DNA of 64,000 nucleotides, from the NCBI RefSeq assembly GCF_900120165.1, contig NZ_LT635475.1:930001-994000 (forward strand). The letters are read 5' to 3'. This stretch comes from Ezakiella massiliensis. GTDB lineage: Bacteria > Bacillota > Clostridia > Tissierellales > Peptoniphilaceae. The notes beneath the pieces were generated by a model. That model ran no database searches. It worked only from the letters and a program-made list of their open reading frames with translations, and was not told the DNA's origin. The translations under genes were made by a program, and so were the position numbers. Positions 7,303-15,787 of this stretch are shown here, piece after piece. Numbering within the stretch: the stretch's first letter is position 1; each line of letters starts with the position of its first letter.

Positions 7303-8611
7303 TAAAGTTATAGATGCCTTCGTAGTCGTCAATATCCTTTATCATTTCTACGCCCGTCTCCATCTGTTTAATATAAATCTGGCCTTTTTCGATTTCATTG
7401 CCGCCGATTACTGTTACAAATGGAATGCCTTCTTTGTTGGCGTAGTTCATGGATTTTTTGACCCTTCTATCCATCTTTTCGATTTCGACTTTGAGGCCTA
7501 GCTTGCGGAGATTTTCCGCCAGGATAAAGCTTGGCACTTGGGTGTCCATTGGAATTATAAAGAGATCAACAAGTGGCTGGTTCTCACCTTCCGACTTGGC
7601 CTTTAGGACTTCATAGATTACGTCGAGTCCAAAGGACATGCCTATGGCTGGATATTCATTGCCGTCGTCGATAAAGGTCCCGATGATCTTGTCATAGCGG
7701 CCGCCACCGCCCAATGACACGTTAAATTCGTGGCCGTTTACAACCCGGTCTTTTAAGAAAATTTCCCAAACTGTGGATGTATAAATGTCAATGCCACGGG
7801 CCAAAAATGGCTTAAAGGCCATGGACTCATTGGCATCTGTGTTTGCTGTTAGAGCATGGAGCTCGTCGAGTTCTTTCAAACCCTCTTGCAAGAGTTCGAC
7901 TTCCGAATCTTTGTATTTGTCTTTGATTTCATCATAGGTCATAGAGAAAGTCGCGTAGAGATTTTCAAATTTGTCAGCCCCAAAACCCAATTCTGCAAAT
8001 TCTTTTGCAAGAGCTTCCTTGGTCATCTTGTCCAGTTTATCCACCAGCATAATGCACTTTCTTAAAGACTCTTCGTCCATTTGGCCCAGGGTTTCAATTA
8101 TGAGTCCGTACAAAAGTTTCCTATTATTATATAAAATTTCCACTTCCAGGCCTAAATCCTTGTAGGCGTGGTGGGTCAGGTTCATAAATTCTGCCTCTTG
8201 GAGCATTGATGAAATGCCGACTGCGTCCACATCACACTGGGTAAACTCGCGGTTCCTGCCGAGCTTTACTGGGCCGTCGCGGTAGACCCTGCCGATTTCG
8301 TGGCGCTTAAAAGGAAGTGTAATCCCCCTGTTAGATGAAATTAATTTTGTCAGGCAAATGGTCAGGTCATAGCGAAGACCCAAAGCCCGCTCGCCTTGGT
8401 CCGACAGCTGATAAATTTCGTCCAAGATATCCGCGTCAGCAGAATATTTTGACGTCAACAAATCAAGCATGCAAACAATTGGCGTTTCCGCTGCAGGAAA
8501 GCCGTACTTAACAAAATTTTTCTTTAAAATATCCTTTATGTGTTCTCTCAACATCTGCTCGTGGGGCAGGTAGTCGTGAGTTCCCTTTAGTGTTTCAAAT
8601 TCTTTAGCCAT
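7292..8611 (-). CDS. hisS: Histidyl-tRNA synthetase
   Basis: 439 aa; charges tRNA-His in the cytoplasm. Class II motifs are visible: motif 2 as GRVYRDGPVKLGRNREFTQCDVD, the His-specific RGIDIYTSTVWEIF block and motif 3 near PAIGMSFGLDVI. A C-terminal anticodon-binding domain starts near residue 330 (VDLFIIPMDTQVPSF...). The length is normal for bacterial HisRS. The ATG lies at the end of the upstream acetyltransferase gene with a 1-bp overlap (TAATG-type), so the two are co-translated. The last codons and stop lie inside a dispersed repeat that also occurs at 1371, which suggests the repeat fixed the present C-terminus. A HisZ-type paralogue is less likely because the anticodon domain is present. 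Confidence 0.95.
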   Translation of the reverse strand: MAKEFETLKGTHDYLPHEQMLREHIKDILKKNFVKYGFPAAETPIVCMLDLLTSKYSADADILDEIYQLSDQGERALGLRYDLTICLTKLISSNRGITLPFKRHEIGRVYRDGPVKLGRNREFTQCDVDAVGISSMLQEAEFMNLTHHAYKDLGLEVEILYNNRKLLYGLIIETLGQMDEESLRKCIMLVDKLDKMTKEALAKEFAELGFGADKFENLYATFSMTYDEIKDKYKDSEVELLQEGLKELDELHALTANTDANESMAFKPFLARGIDIYTSTVWEIFLKDRVVNGHEFNVSLGGGGRYDKIIGTFIDDGNEYPAIGMSFGLDVIYEVLKAKSEGENQPLVDLFIIPMDTQVPSFILAENLRKLGLKVEIEKMDRRVKKSMNYANKEGIPFVTVIGGNEIEKGQIYIKQMETGVEMIKDIDDYEGIYNFICG

Positions 8612-9177
8612 TATTCCGTCCTATCTGTTGTAGTTCCAAGTTCCCAATACTTGTTATTATTAAATTCAAATTCCTTGATCACATCCAGGCCAACCTTGTG
8701 GGTGTGGGCATTAAATGATCTGGGATTGATTTGGTTGACAAAGGTCAGCAGGTATTTAAACCTATCCTTCATGGTTGCCAGGGAAAAGAAAAATAATTTT
8801 TCAAAGGCGCCCGTGGACCTGTATTCCTTTAAAATACAAATGGGTCCGTATTGATAAGAATTTTCCACGCTCATGACCTCGCCCTTGTAAGTATCTTCAT
8901 GTAGTCTATCGATCATGTAATGAAAAAGAGGCCAGACCTTCCAATAATCCCAAGAAGCTGCCAAGGCATAGCCGACAATCTTGTCGTCCTTATCTTCGTC
9001 AATCAAAACACTGACGCCCTTTTCATCTTCAATCAAGCTCTTCCATTGGTCTTCGGTTAATTTTGTTGTAACAAAGCCGTCTGGCTTATCTTCTGGACTA
9101 ATGGTGTCCACATGAAATTTCTTTTGCAAGACCAAAAGTTCGTCTATGTCATTTATCTTTGCAAGTCTGGTTTTCAT
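8611..9177 (-). CDS. GNAT-like acetyltransferase
   Basis: 188 aa from the ATG at 9177. An ideal AAGGAGGATTTT ribosome site precedes it and an ATGA overlap ties it to the preceding gene; the longer frame (from 9201) begins inside that gene. The fold is recognisable from the N-terminal LAKINDIDELLVLQKKFH segment, the central beta-strands with VGYALA and the YGPICILKEYRSTGAFEKLFFFSLATM segment, which replaces the usual acetyl-CoA loop in a divergent form. The substrate is unknown. It sits between a small membrane protein and hisS in a tightly overlapping operon, possibly a housekeeping role. Assignment to the superfamily is fairly secure, function is not. Confidence 0.75.
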   Translation of the reverse strand: MKTRLAKINDIDELLVLQKKFHVDTISPEDKPDGFVTTKLTEDQWKSLIEDEKGVSVLIDEDKDDKIVGYALAASWDYWKVWPLFHYMIDRLHEDTYKGEVMSVENSYQYGPICILKEYRSTGAFEKLFFFSLATMKDRFKYLLTFVNQINPRSFNAHTHKVGLDVIKEFEFNNNKYWELGTTTDRTE

Positions 9178-9440
9178 AAAATCCTCCTTAAATTTCCGCA
9201 ATTAGAATTAGGCATGGTAAAACAGGCAATAGTTAATCCGATGCCTATTATGACGCCGATTATAGAAAGTAGCCGCCCAGCTCTCGCTATGTCGCTGGAT
9301 GAATCTGCTTCTAAGTTAGCGCTGGCCATGGTCCAACCAAGAGCGCCTAGTACAGTCGAGAACAAAGAGCTAAAAGCGAAAATAGATAAAATTCCAAATA
9401 CCAGTGACCATATTCCTGGATCAGTTTTATTTGTCTTCAT
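9174..9440 (-). CDS. Small DUF4190-like membrane protein
   Basis: 88 aa with two hydrophobic segments (SLVFGILSIFAFSSLFSTVLGALGW and LLSIIGVIIGIGLTIACF) separated by a short Ser/Asp-rich loop. This resembles DUF4190-type small membrane proteins of Gram-positive bacteria. A GGAGGGAG ribosome site precedes the ATG. The stop overlaps the next start (ATGA at 9174-9177), making it the first gene of a three-gene operon with the acetyltransferase and hisS. No function is known. Confidence 0.7.
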   Translation of the reverse strand: MKTNKTDPGIWSLVFGILSIFAFSSLFSTVLGALGWTMASANLEADSSSDIARAGRLLSIIGVIIGIGLTIACFTMPNSNCGNLRRIL

Positions 9441-9482
9441 ATCTCCCTCCTTATAATTAAAAACGTCTGCTTAACTATCTTT

Positions 9483-9511
9483 ATATTATCATTTATGCCT
9501 GCATTTTTCAA
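9483..9511 (-). promoter_or_regulatory. Probable sigma-A promoter of the hisS operon
   Basis: TTGAAA, 17-bp spacer, TAATAT on the minus strand, 40-45 bp before the first gene of the operon. Confidence 0.55.
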
Positions 9512-9517
9512 GCTACT

Positions 9518-10243
9518 TTAATCTTCTAAGGCGTTTACAACTTCGCCCACGACAATTATTGCCGGGCTATCGATTTCGTATTCTTTTTCTACAATGGAAA
9601 TTAAATCCGTCCTTATGACCTTTTCTTCGGGCAGACTTGCAGCTGAAATCAAGGCTGCAGGATAATTTTTAGGAAAACCTGCTTCAATTAATTTCTCTGC
9701 AATATTTTTTCTATCTCTTCTCCCCATCAAGAACACTATTGTTCCACCAAGCTCATGGAGGGCGGCAAAATTTATGTGGTCGGCTGACCGCTCCAAGCTG
9801 TGGGCGGTCATAACCGTAAAGCTCCGCGCCATCTTTCTGTGGGTGATGGGAATATTATTTAAACCCAGAGCCGCAATTGAAGACGAAATGCCAGGTACAA
9901 CTTCCGTTTCGATGCCCAGTTTATTTAAATACAAGACTTCCTCTCCGCCCCTGCCAAAGACAAAGGGGTCTCCGCCTTTAAGCCTGACTACAGTTTTGCC
10001 AGCGGCCGCTTGGTCGTAGAGGATTTTACAAATTTCCTCTTGAGGCATAAATTCGCCCCCACCAATTTTCCCTGCGTAAATTTTTTCAGCGGTCGGATTT
10101 AAAGATAAAAATTCCTCACTTATATATTTATCGTAGACGATCACGTCTGCAGCTTCAATTGCCTTAAGCCCTCTTACAGTTACCAGGTCGACTGCCCCCG
10201 GCCCTGCGCCAACTAAAATTACTTTTCCATTTTTATTTTCCAT
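9518..10243 (-). CDS. cobA: Uroporphyrinogen-III C-methyltransferase
   Basis: 241 aa. Makes precorrin-2 from uroporphyrinogen III with two SAM, the branch point to sirohaem and cobalamin. Family marks: VGAGPGAVDLVTVRG at the N-terminus, VYDKYIS, the SAM-binding RLKGGDPFVFGRGGEE, VPGISSSIAA and GIPITHR-like NNIPITHRKMARS. This is the single-domain SUMT form, without a fused synthase or CysG partner. I start at the ATG at 10243, which has a GAGAGGTGG ribosome site; the longer frame adds an unrelated hydrophobic leader. No other tetrapyrrole gene lies nearby. It is divergent from the ABC importer. Confidence 0.92.
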   Translation of the reverse strand: MENKNGKVILVGAGPGAVDLVTVRGLKAIEAADVIVYDKYISEEFLSLNPTAEKIYAGKIGGGEFMPQEEICKILYDQAAAGKTVVRLKGGDPFVFGRGGEEVLYLNKLGIETEVVPGISSSIAALGLNNIPITHRKMARSFTVMTAHSLERSADHINFAALHELGGTIVFLMGRRDRKNIAEKLIEAGFPKNYPAALISAASLPEEKVIRTDLISIVEKEYEIDSPAIIVVGEVVNALED

Positions 10244-10414
10244 GGCCACCTCTCTTCCTATTATTAATATTATAACACAAAAGAAAATCTTTTTGCCTAT
10301 AAGTTTTATCAATAGCAAAAGTCCGCCTATTAATTTTTTTTATAAAATGATTAATAAAAATTTTACAGGGTATAGGTCATTTGTTGGGGAAACCCAAATA
10401 TTAAGGAGGAAAAA

Positions 10415-11551
10415 ATGAACAATAAATTTTTAAAAATTTTTAGCTTAATCCTAGCTGTATTTTTTGTAGCTGGAACATTGGCTGCCTGCCAAAAACCAGC
10501 TGACAAAGCTGAAACAAAGCCAGCTGAAGAAGCTAAGACAGAAGAAAAAACAGAAGAAAAGAAAGATGAAAAGCCAGAAGAAAAGACAGAAGAAGCTAAA
10601 GAAGCCGAATGGCCAGACTTCAATGGTCGCACACTAAACGTTGTTGCAACAAGCGACAAATACGTAAAGCTCTTCGACAAATTCACAGAAAAGACAGGAG
10701 CCAAGGTAGAATTCCTCTCCATGTCATCAGGTGAAGTTATCAACAGAACAAAGGCTGAAGGCAAGCCAATGGCTGACCTATGGTTTGGCGGCGGACTCGA
10801 CGCATTTATGGCTGCAAAAACTGACGGCCTACTAGAAAATTACATTTCACCAAACGCTGCTGACGTTGATCCAGCTTACAAGGATGCAGATGGCGCATGG
10901 ATTGCAAAGGGCCTAACAGTTGCAGGTTTCATCGTAAATCCAGACGTTCTAAAGGAAAAGGGACTTGAAGCTCCAAAGACATGGGCAGAACTTGCTGATC
11001 CAAAATACGCTCACGAAGTTATCATGTCAAATCCAGCAATCTCAGGCACCAACTACGCAGTAGTTAAAGGCCTCTTGGATTTGTTTGGTGATGAGGGTTG
11101 GGATTACATTGAAAAATTAAATGCCAACATCGACTTCTACGGCAAACGCGGCAAGGACCCTCAAGAAAAAACTGCAGCAGGCGAATTTGCTATCGGCATT
11201 ATCCCTGTTGACAACGGTGCTTTCAAAGTTGCTGAAGAACAAGGCCTAGATGTAATTTATCCAGAAGACGGTATTCCATGGGTACCAGAAGGAGTTGCAA
11301 TTTTCAAGGGTTCAGACAATGTTGAAGTTGCAAAATCATTTGTAGATTTCATGCTAACAACAGAAGCCCAAGAAATGATCGCAGAACTCGACGGCAAAGA
11401 CTCAGCTCAAATTATTAAACCGGGCGTAAAGGGTCTAGAACTCGGCCTACCACAAGATAAGCTTATCAAACAAGACCTATCAACCTTTGGTAGCGAAAGA
11501 CAAAACATCTTAGACAAATTCCTTGAAATTTCCAAGGGAAAAACAGAATAA
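10415..11551 (+). CDS. ABC importer substrate-binding lipoprotein (iron-type)
   Basis: 378 aa. The signal peptide ends in a lipobox LAAC with lipid-anchored Cys25. A 45-residue Lys/Glu-rich linker (repeated EEKTEEK-type units) follows, then a family 1/FutA-like binding fold from about residue 70 (TLNVVATSDKYVKLFDKF, ADLWFGGGLDAF, GLTVAGFIVNPDVL, WVPEGVAIFKGS). Such proteins most often bind ferric iron; other small ligands (for example phosphonates) cannot be excluded because the ligand tyrosines are not clear. It has a GGAGG site and heads a four-gene operon with permease, ATPase and glycosyltransferase. A GGG-GAAA-CCC hairpin (10384-10395) lies directly before the ribosome site and could affect translation. 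Confidence 0.88.
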   Translation: MNNKFLKIFSLILAVFFVAGTLAACQKPADKAETKPAEEAKTEEKTEEKKDEKPEEKTEEAKEAEWPDFNGRTLNVVATSDKYVKLFDKFTEKTGAKVEFLSMSSGEVINRTKAEGKPMADLWFGGGLDAFMAAKTDGLLENYISPNAADVDPAYKDADGAWIAKGLTVAGFIVNPDVLKEKGLEAPKTWAELADPKYAHEVIMSNPAISGTNYAVVKGLLDLFGDEGWDYIEKLNANIDFYGKRGKDPQEKTAAGEFAIGIIPVDNGAFKVAEEQGLDVIYPEDGIPWVPEGVAIFKGSDNVEVAKSFVDFMLTTEAQEMIAELDGKDSAQIIKPGVKGLELGLPQDKLIKQDLSTFGSERQNILDKFLEISKGKTE

Positions 11552-11592
11552 TATAAAAATTAATCTCGCTTAAGAGAAAAGAAGGAGCAAGT

Positions 11593-13221
11593 ATGAAAAG
11601 AAGACAGCTATTCCAAGTATTAGATTATTTAATCGTAAGCCTTTTGGTGGTTTCTGTCGTCCTTTTCATCCTTGTTCCTTTTATTTTTGTTTTCAAAGAG
11701 GCGATTATATCCGACCACTCCCTGGATTTTTCGTCCATGGTCACCCTCTTTAAAGACCAGGGCAAAACTATAACCAACACCCTAAAGATGGGTTTACTTA
11801 CTACATTTTTTTCATCTCTGTCGGCACTGGCCACGGCAATTATTATTTACCTGTCCAGCAAAAATATGCAGAGAGTGCTTTTGACTTTACTTAGCATAAC
11901 CCTGATCTCGCCGCCCTTTGTCACAAGTTTATCCTTTATAAATCTCTTTGGCAGGCGGGGGGCTATCACCTACCATCTTTTGGGCTTATCCATGAATCCT
12001 TACGGACTCTGGGGGATTGTCATGATGCAAACCATCAGCAATTTATCTTTGAATTCCCTCCTCCTCTTTTCATTTATAAAATCAATCGACCAAGACATAA
12101 TTAATTCTGCCAGAAATCTGGGGGCCAACACGAGCAGCCTAATTAAGGATATTATTTTACCTGCGGCCAGGCCCGGCCTCAAGGCTGTCGTATTATTATC
12201 ATTTTTTAGGTCAATCGCAGACTTCGGCACCCCTGCCATTATCGGAGGCAACTTCAATGTGCTCGCTGTCGAATCTTATTTTGCAGTTATAGCCGAGGGC
12301 AATTTAGCCAAGGCCTCTGCAATCAATGTTTTATTGTTAATCCCCTCCCTACTCATGTTTTTATTTTACGGGAGGGACTTCAAGTCCATGGCCCCGACGG
12401 CTGCGGGCGTGACTTCGACTTCGGAGATCAAGATAAAAAAATCGGGCAGTCTTTATTATCTGCTCTTGACCATATCGGGATTTTTTCTCTTGGCAGTTAC
12501 AATTCTCTACGCGGCAATTGTCATGTCGGCCTTCACCAAATTTTACCAAGGGCAAATGTACTTTACCCTGGAAAACTTCGTGGAGACCCGGCCATATATA
12601 ACGGGAACTGCAATTCGATCGGTCGTCTACTCGCTGATCTCTGCAATCTTTGGATCTATAATCGGACTCCTCATCGGCTACTATTTAAAAATTAGAAAGA
12701 TGAGGGTCATGAAATACGTAGACTTCTTTGCAAATCTACCCTATATAATTCCGGGAACTTTTTTCGGCCTGGGCTATATACTGGCCTTTAAAAATCCGCC
12801 ACTGGTCTTAACGGGGACGGCGACCATAGTTGTCTTGAACGTTTTGTTTAAGCAGCTGCCATTTTCGTCCCGCATGGGCGTGGCTGCCATGGAGGGGATT
12901 TCAACCGACACCTTAAATTCCATCCGTGACTTGGGCGGGTCGCGTGTTGACGAAATCAAAGATGCGGTTATACCACTTTCGCGTGAGGCCCTTAGCGTTA
13001 GCTTTGTAAACGCCTTTACCACAACCATGACCACCATAGGGTCCATTATATTTTTAATTTATCCGGGCCAAAAGGTCTTGACCCTGGTCATGTTCGACGT
13101 AATTCAATCCGCCAAGTACAATGTAGGCGCGGTTATAGCCCTGTTGATAATTGTAATTTGCCTGACTGTAAACGGACTTTACAGGCTTTGGATGAGGAGG
13201 ACAAATGTTTCTAGAAGTTAA
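11593..13221 (+). CDS. ABC importer permease, two fused domains (FbpB-type)
   Basis: 542 aa with about 12 membrane segments arranged as two homologous halves (1-270 and 290-540). Each half has a BPD-type EAA loop: NSARNLGANTSSLIKDIILPAARPG in the first half and NSIRDLGGSRVDEIKDAVIPLSREA in the second. This fused permease layout is typical of FbpB/AfuB ferric-iron importers. An AAGGAGC site precedes the ATG. Its last 17 bp overlap the ATPase gene, implying coupled translation. It should form the membrane channel for the lipoprotein at 10415. Confidence 0.92.
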   Translation: MKRRQLFQVLDYLIVSLLVVSVVLFILVPFIFVFKEAIISDHSLDFSSMVTLFKDQGKTITNTLKMGLLTTFFSSLSALATAIIIYLSSKNMQRVLLTLLSITLISPPFVTSLSFINLFGRRGAITYHLLGLSMNPYGLWGIVMMQTISNLSLNSLLLFSFIKSIDQDIINSARNLGANTSSLIKDIILPAARPGLKAVVLLSFFRSIADFGTPAIIGGNFNVLAVESYFAVIAEGNLAKASAINVLLLIPSLLMFLFYGRDFKSMAPTAAGVTSTSEIKIKKSGSLYYLLLTISGFFLLAVTILYAAIVMSAFTKFYQGQMYFTLENFVETRPYITGTAIRSVVYSLISAIFGSIIGLLIGYYLKIRKMRVMKYVDFFANLPYIIPGTFFGLGYILAFKNPPLVLTGTATIVVLNVLFKQLPFSSRMGVAAMEGISTDTLNSIRDLGGSRVDEIKDAVIPLSREALSVSFVNAFTTTMTTIGSIIFLIYPGQKVLTLVMFDVIQSAKYNVGAVIALLIIVICLTVNGLYRLWMRRTNVSRS

Positions 13222-14125
13222 AAATCTAACAAAAAAATACGGGGACAAGTACGCCATCAAGGACGTGTCCTTTGAACTGGAAGCCGGCAAACTCATGTGC
13301 TTCCTAGGCCCATCGGGCTGCGGTAAGTCCACAATCCTAAAAGCCATTGGCGGCTTTATAAAATTTGACGGCGACATATTTTTGGACGGGAAAAACATTT
13401 CACATCTACCGCCCGAAGAAAGGGAGGTCTCTACAGTCTTTCAATCATTTGGCCTCTTTCCACATATGACTATAATGGAAAACGTGACCTACGGTTTAAA
13501 GTTCCGCGGTTTCGACAAGGAAGCTCGGATAAAAAAAGGCAAGGACATGCTTGAAAAGGTTGGACTGGCCGGTTACGACAAGCGTAAACCCCACGAGCTA
13601 TCGGGCGGAGAAAAGCAAAGGGTGGCAATAGCCAGAAGTTTGATTGTCGAGCCAAAATTATTACTCCTAGACGAGCCCCTTTCAAGCCTTGACGCCAAAC
13701 TCCAAGTGGAAATGCGGTCGGAGATCAAACGCTTCCAGCACGAATTTGGGATCACGACAATCTTTGTCACCCACAATCAAAAAGAGGCCTTTGAAATTTC
13801 CGACAACATTATGCTTTTAAATAAGGGCGAGATTATGCAAATCGGGACAGCCGAAGAAATTTACAAACACCCAGCCAATGAATTTGTTTTAAATTTCATA
13901 GGCGATTCATCGAGGATCGATTCGTCTTATATCCGCCCCGAAGACATTACAATAGCTGATGACGGCGAACCTGCAAAAATTATCGACTTAATTTACCAGG
14001 GGGAAATCTCAAAGCTTACACTGGACTACCAAGGCCACAAACTGGAAACCATATTTTTAAATCGCGATTCCGATTACAAGATCGGCGACACAATAAATAT
14101 TAAAATCAAAAGGAGGGACTTATGA
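13205..14125 (+). CDS. ABC importer ATP-binding protein (FbpC/PotA-type)
   Basis: 306 aa. Walker A GPSGCGKST, Q-loop STVFQSFGLFPHM, signature LSGGEKQRVAIARS, Walker B LLLLDEPLSSLDA and switch FVTHNQKEAF are all intact. After residue 240 a short regulatory TOBE-like domain (YIRPEDITIADDGEPAKI...) is present, as in the FbpC/PotA/MalK group, but it is shorter than usual. It overlaps the permease gene by 17 bp and the glycosyltransferase gene by 4 bp, so all are one operon. It drives uptake of the operon's ligand, probably iron. Confidence 0.94.
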   Translation: MFLEVKNLTKKYGDKYAIKDVSFELEAGKLMCFLGPSGCGKSTILKAIGGFIKFDGDIFLDGKNISHLPPEEREVSTVFQSFGLFPHMTIMENVTYGLKFRGFDKEARIKKGKDMLEKVGLAGYDKRKPHELSGGEKQRVAIARSLIVEPKLLLLDEPLSSLDAKLQVEMRSEIKRFQHEFGITTIFVTHNQKEAFEISDNIMLLNKGEIMQIGTAEEIYKHPANEFVLNFIGDSSRIDSSYIRPEDITIADDGEPAKIIDLIYQGEISKLTLDYQGHKLETIFLNRDSDYKIGDTINIKIKRRDL

Positions 14126-15324
14126 GAATCTTACATGTGCTCCAGCAATTGCCAATGAAGACAGGATCTGGAGTTTACTATACGAATTTAATTGAAGAAC
14201 TGGACAAGCACGGCCACGAAAATATTATGCTTTATGCAAATCAAAATGAATTTGATTTCCCAAAATCAGACCTGCGCTTTGAAGTAGAATTTAAATCTGA
14301 CCGCCTGCCCTTCCCAATCATGGGCATGTCCGACGTCATGCCCTACGATTCAACGGTCTTTTCCGAGGCCACGGACGAAATGTTTGACAAGGTCCTTGAC
14401 GCTTACAGGGAAAAATTAATTTACATCAAGGAAAATCTAAAGCCGGATATAATCATCTCCCACCACTTATTTTTGGTGACAAATCTTGTCAAGGAAGTCT
14501 TTGCCGACCAAAAGGTCTATGCTTTCTGTCATGGGACCGACCTCAGGCAAATTGGCCAGCACGAAAAATTTAAAAAGATGCTGCCCAACATTCCAAAACT
14601 CGAGAGAATTTTCACAGTTGCACCGGGTGAGGATGCAAAAATTTCTGCAATATTTGATATACCGATGGAAAAAATCACTTTAATTGGCGGCGGCTTCAAC
14701 CAAAATATTTTTAATACTAATTACAAGGCTGAGCCCAGAGATATAGTGAAAATTATGTACGCAGGAAAGATCTCCGAATCCAAGGGCGTCTTTGCCCTGG
14801 CGGATGCTTTACCCTATATAGAAGAGGCCCATCCTGATGTTGAACTCCACCTGGTTGGCCACGCAAACGAAGACCAAAGAGAAAAATTATTTGCTAATGC
14901 AAAAAATTCTGATAAGCTCTTTGTCTACAATTCCCAAACCCAAGAGACCATGGCGGAAAAATTAAAAAATTCAGACATCTTTGTCCTGCCATCATATTAT
15001 GAGGCCCTGGGACTCATTGCAATCGAGGCCCTGGCCTGCGGCAAGCTTGCAGTTACATCTGATATAGCCGGCTTAAAAAACCAATTGGGTGACAAGGTGA
15101 GTGGGTCGGGCGTAATCTTGTACACAGAACTGCCGCGCATCTACGACCTGGACAAGCCAGTGGCAGAGGATATACCAGCCTATGAAAAACGCCTGGCAGC
15201 TAATATCATCAAGCAAATCGAAAAAATAAAAGCCGGCTACAAGATACCGGCAGACATCCAAGAGGAAATCGACAAAAATTCCTGGGAAAAATTGGCCATG
15301 AGGGTCTTGGAATATTTAAAATAA
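14122..15324 (+). CDS. Family 4 glycosyltransferase
   Basis: 400 aa, GT-B fold. The N-terminal acceptor domain starts MRILHVLQQLPMKTGSGVYY with the usual Gly-rich turn. The C-terminal nucleotide-sugar domain has KIMYAGKISESKGVFALADALP, VELHLVGHANED and the E-x7-E motif in PSYYEALGLIAIEALACG. It transfers a sugar from a nucleotide donor; acceptor unknown. It is the last gene of the iron-type ABC operon, with ATGA overlap to the ATPase, so it is co-expressed with importer genes. The functional link is not obvious. A terminator follows within 10 bp. Confidence 0.88.
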   Translation: MRILHVLQQLPMKTGSGVYYTNLIEELDKHGHENIMLYANQNEFDFPKSDLRFEVEFKSDRLPFPIMGMSDVMPYDSTVFSEATDEMFDKVLDAYREKLIYIKENLKPDIIISHHLFLVTNLVKEVFADQKVYAFCHGTDLRQIGQHEKFKKMLPNIPKLERIFTVAPGEDAKISAIFDIPMEKITLIGGGFNQNIFNTNYKAEPRDIVKIMYAGKISESKGVFALADALPYIEEAHPDVELHLVGHANEDQREKLFANAKNSDKLFVYNSQTQETMAEKLKNSDIFVLPSYYEALGLIAIEALACGKLAVTSDIAGLKNQLGDKVSGSGVILYTELPRIYDLDKPVAEDIPAYEKRLAANIIKQIEKIKAGYKIPADIQEEIDKNSWEKLAMRVLEYLK

Positions 15325-15329
15325 AATTG

Positions 15330-15353
15330 AGCAGTCCAATGGGCTGCTTTTTT
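15330..15353 (+). terminator. Intrinsic terminator of the importer operon
   Basis: AGCAGTCC-AAT-GGGCTGCT stem-loop followed by TTTTTATT. Confidence 0.85.
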
Positions 15354-15390
15354 ATTATGTATTTATTCTCTATATAAAAATTTCTTGGAA

Positions 15391-15592
15391 TGCTAATCGG
15401 TTTTGTCCACCATTTTCCTCAGACTCTTGTACTCACTCAAAAAAATTCTTGGCGACCATAAAGGATCGCCCCTACGGGAATTTTTTCTTCGTGAACAAGA
15501 GGTTGCGTGAGTCGCTGCTTACCAATCGAGCGTCGTTATCACTCGCTCTCTTGGGCAGGGCTGCAAGGTTCGACGCTACAGACCGATTAGCA
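15391..15592 (+). repeat. Structured repeat, long form, copy L2
   Basis: Outermost stem TGCTAATCGGT (15391-15401) / ACCGATTAGCA (15582-15592), then GTCCACC / GGTTCGAC. Conserved blocks TTTTCCTCAGA, GGTTGCGTGAGTCGCTGCT and TTGGGCAGGGCTGCAAG. Covarying inner stems are CTCTTGT / ACAAGAG and GAGCG / CGCTC. A nested short hairpin GGCGA-CCATAAAGGA-TCGCC-CCTAC lies at 15451-15475. No gene is seen in 15325-15787. The rest of the gap (15593-15787) is AT-rich, with a GGCGCG...CGCC-type hairpin at about 15664-15690. Confidence 0.8.
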
Positions 15593-15787
15593 AATAAAAT
15601 AAATTTTATATACAAATCACACACATACATGCAAAACAATCAAACAAAATTTTTCCAATGCACAGGCGCGTATGCCAGGCGTATTTTTTCTGTGATTGAA
15701 ATCCCTTTTTTTATTTGTCTTTTGGTGTTATAATCTTAATTACACGAAGGCAGAAATTATCTGTTTATTAATTATAGGAAGGAAAAA

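Noticed and set aside
8651..8854. Plus-strand frames opposite hisS, acetyltransferase and many other genes
   Set aside because: Antisense shadows of well-supported genes, without ribosome sites or protein-like features.
10244..10414. Fur or DtxR operator before the iron-type importer
   Set aside because: AT-rich stretches exist but no convincing 19-bp inverted repeat; iron regulation cannot be shown here.
15449..15733. 94-aa reading frame on the plus strand
   Set aside because: It lies across the structured repeat L2 and its nested hairpin, with no ribosome site and a repeat-derived composition.
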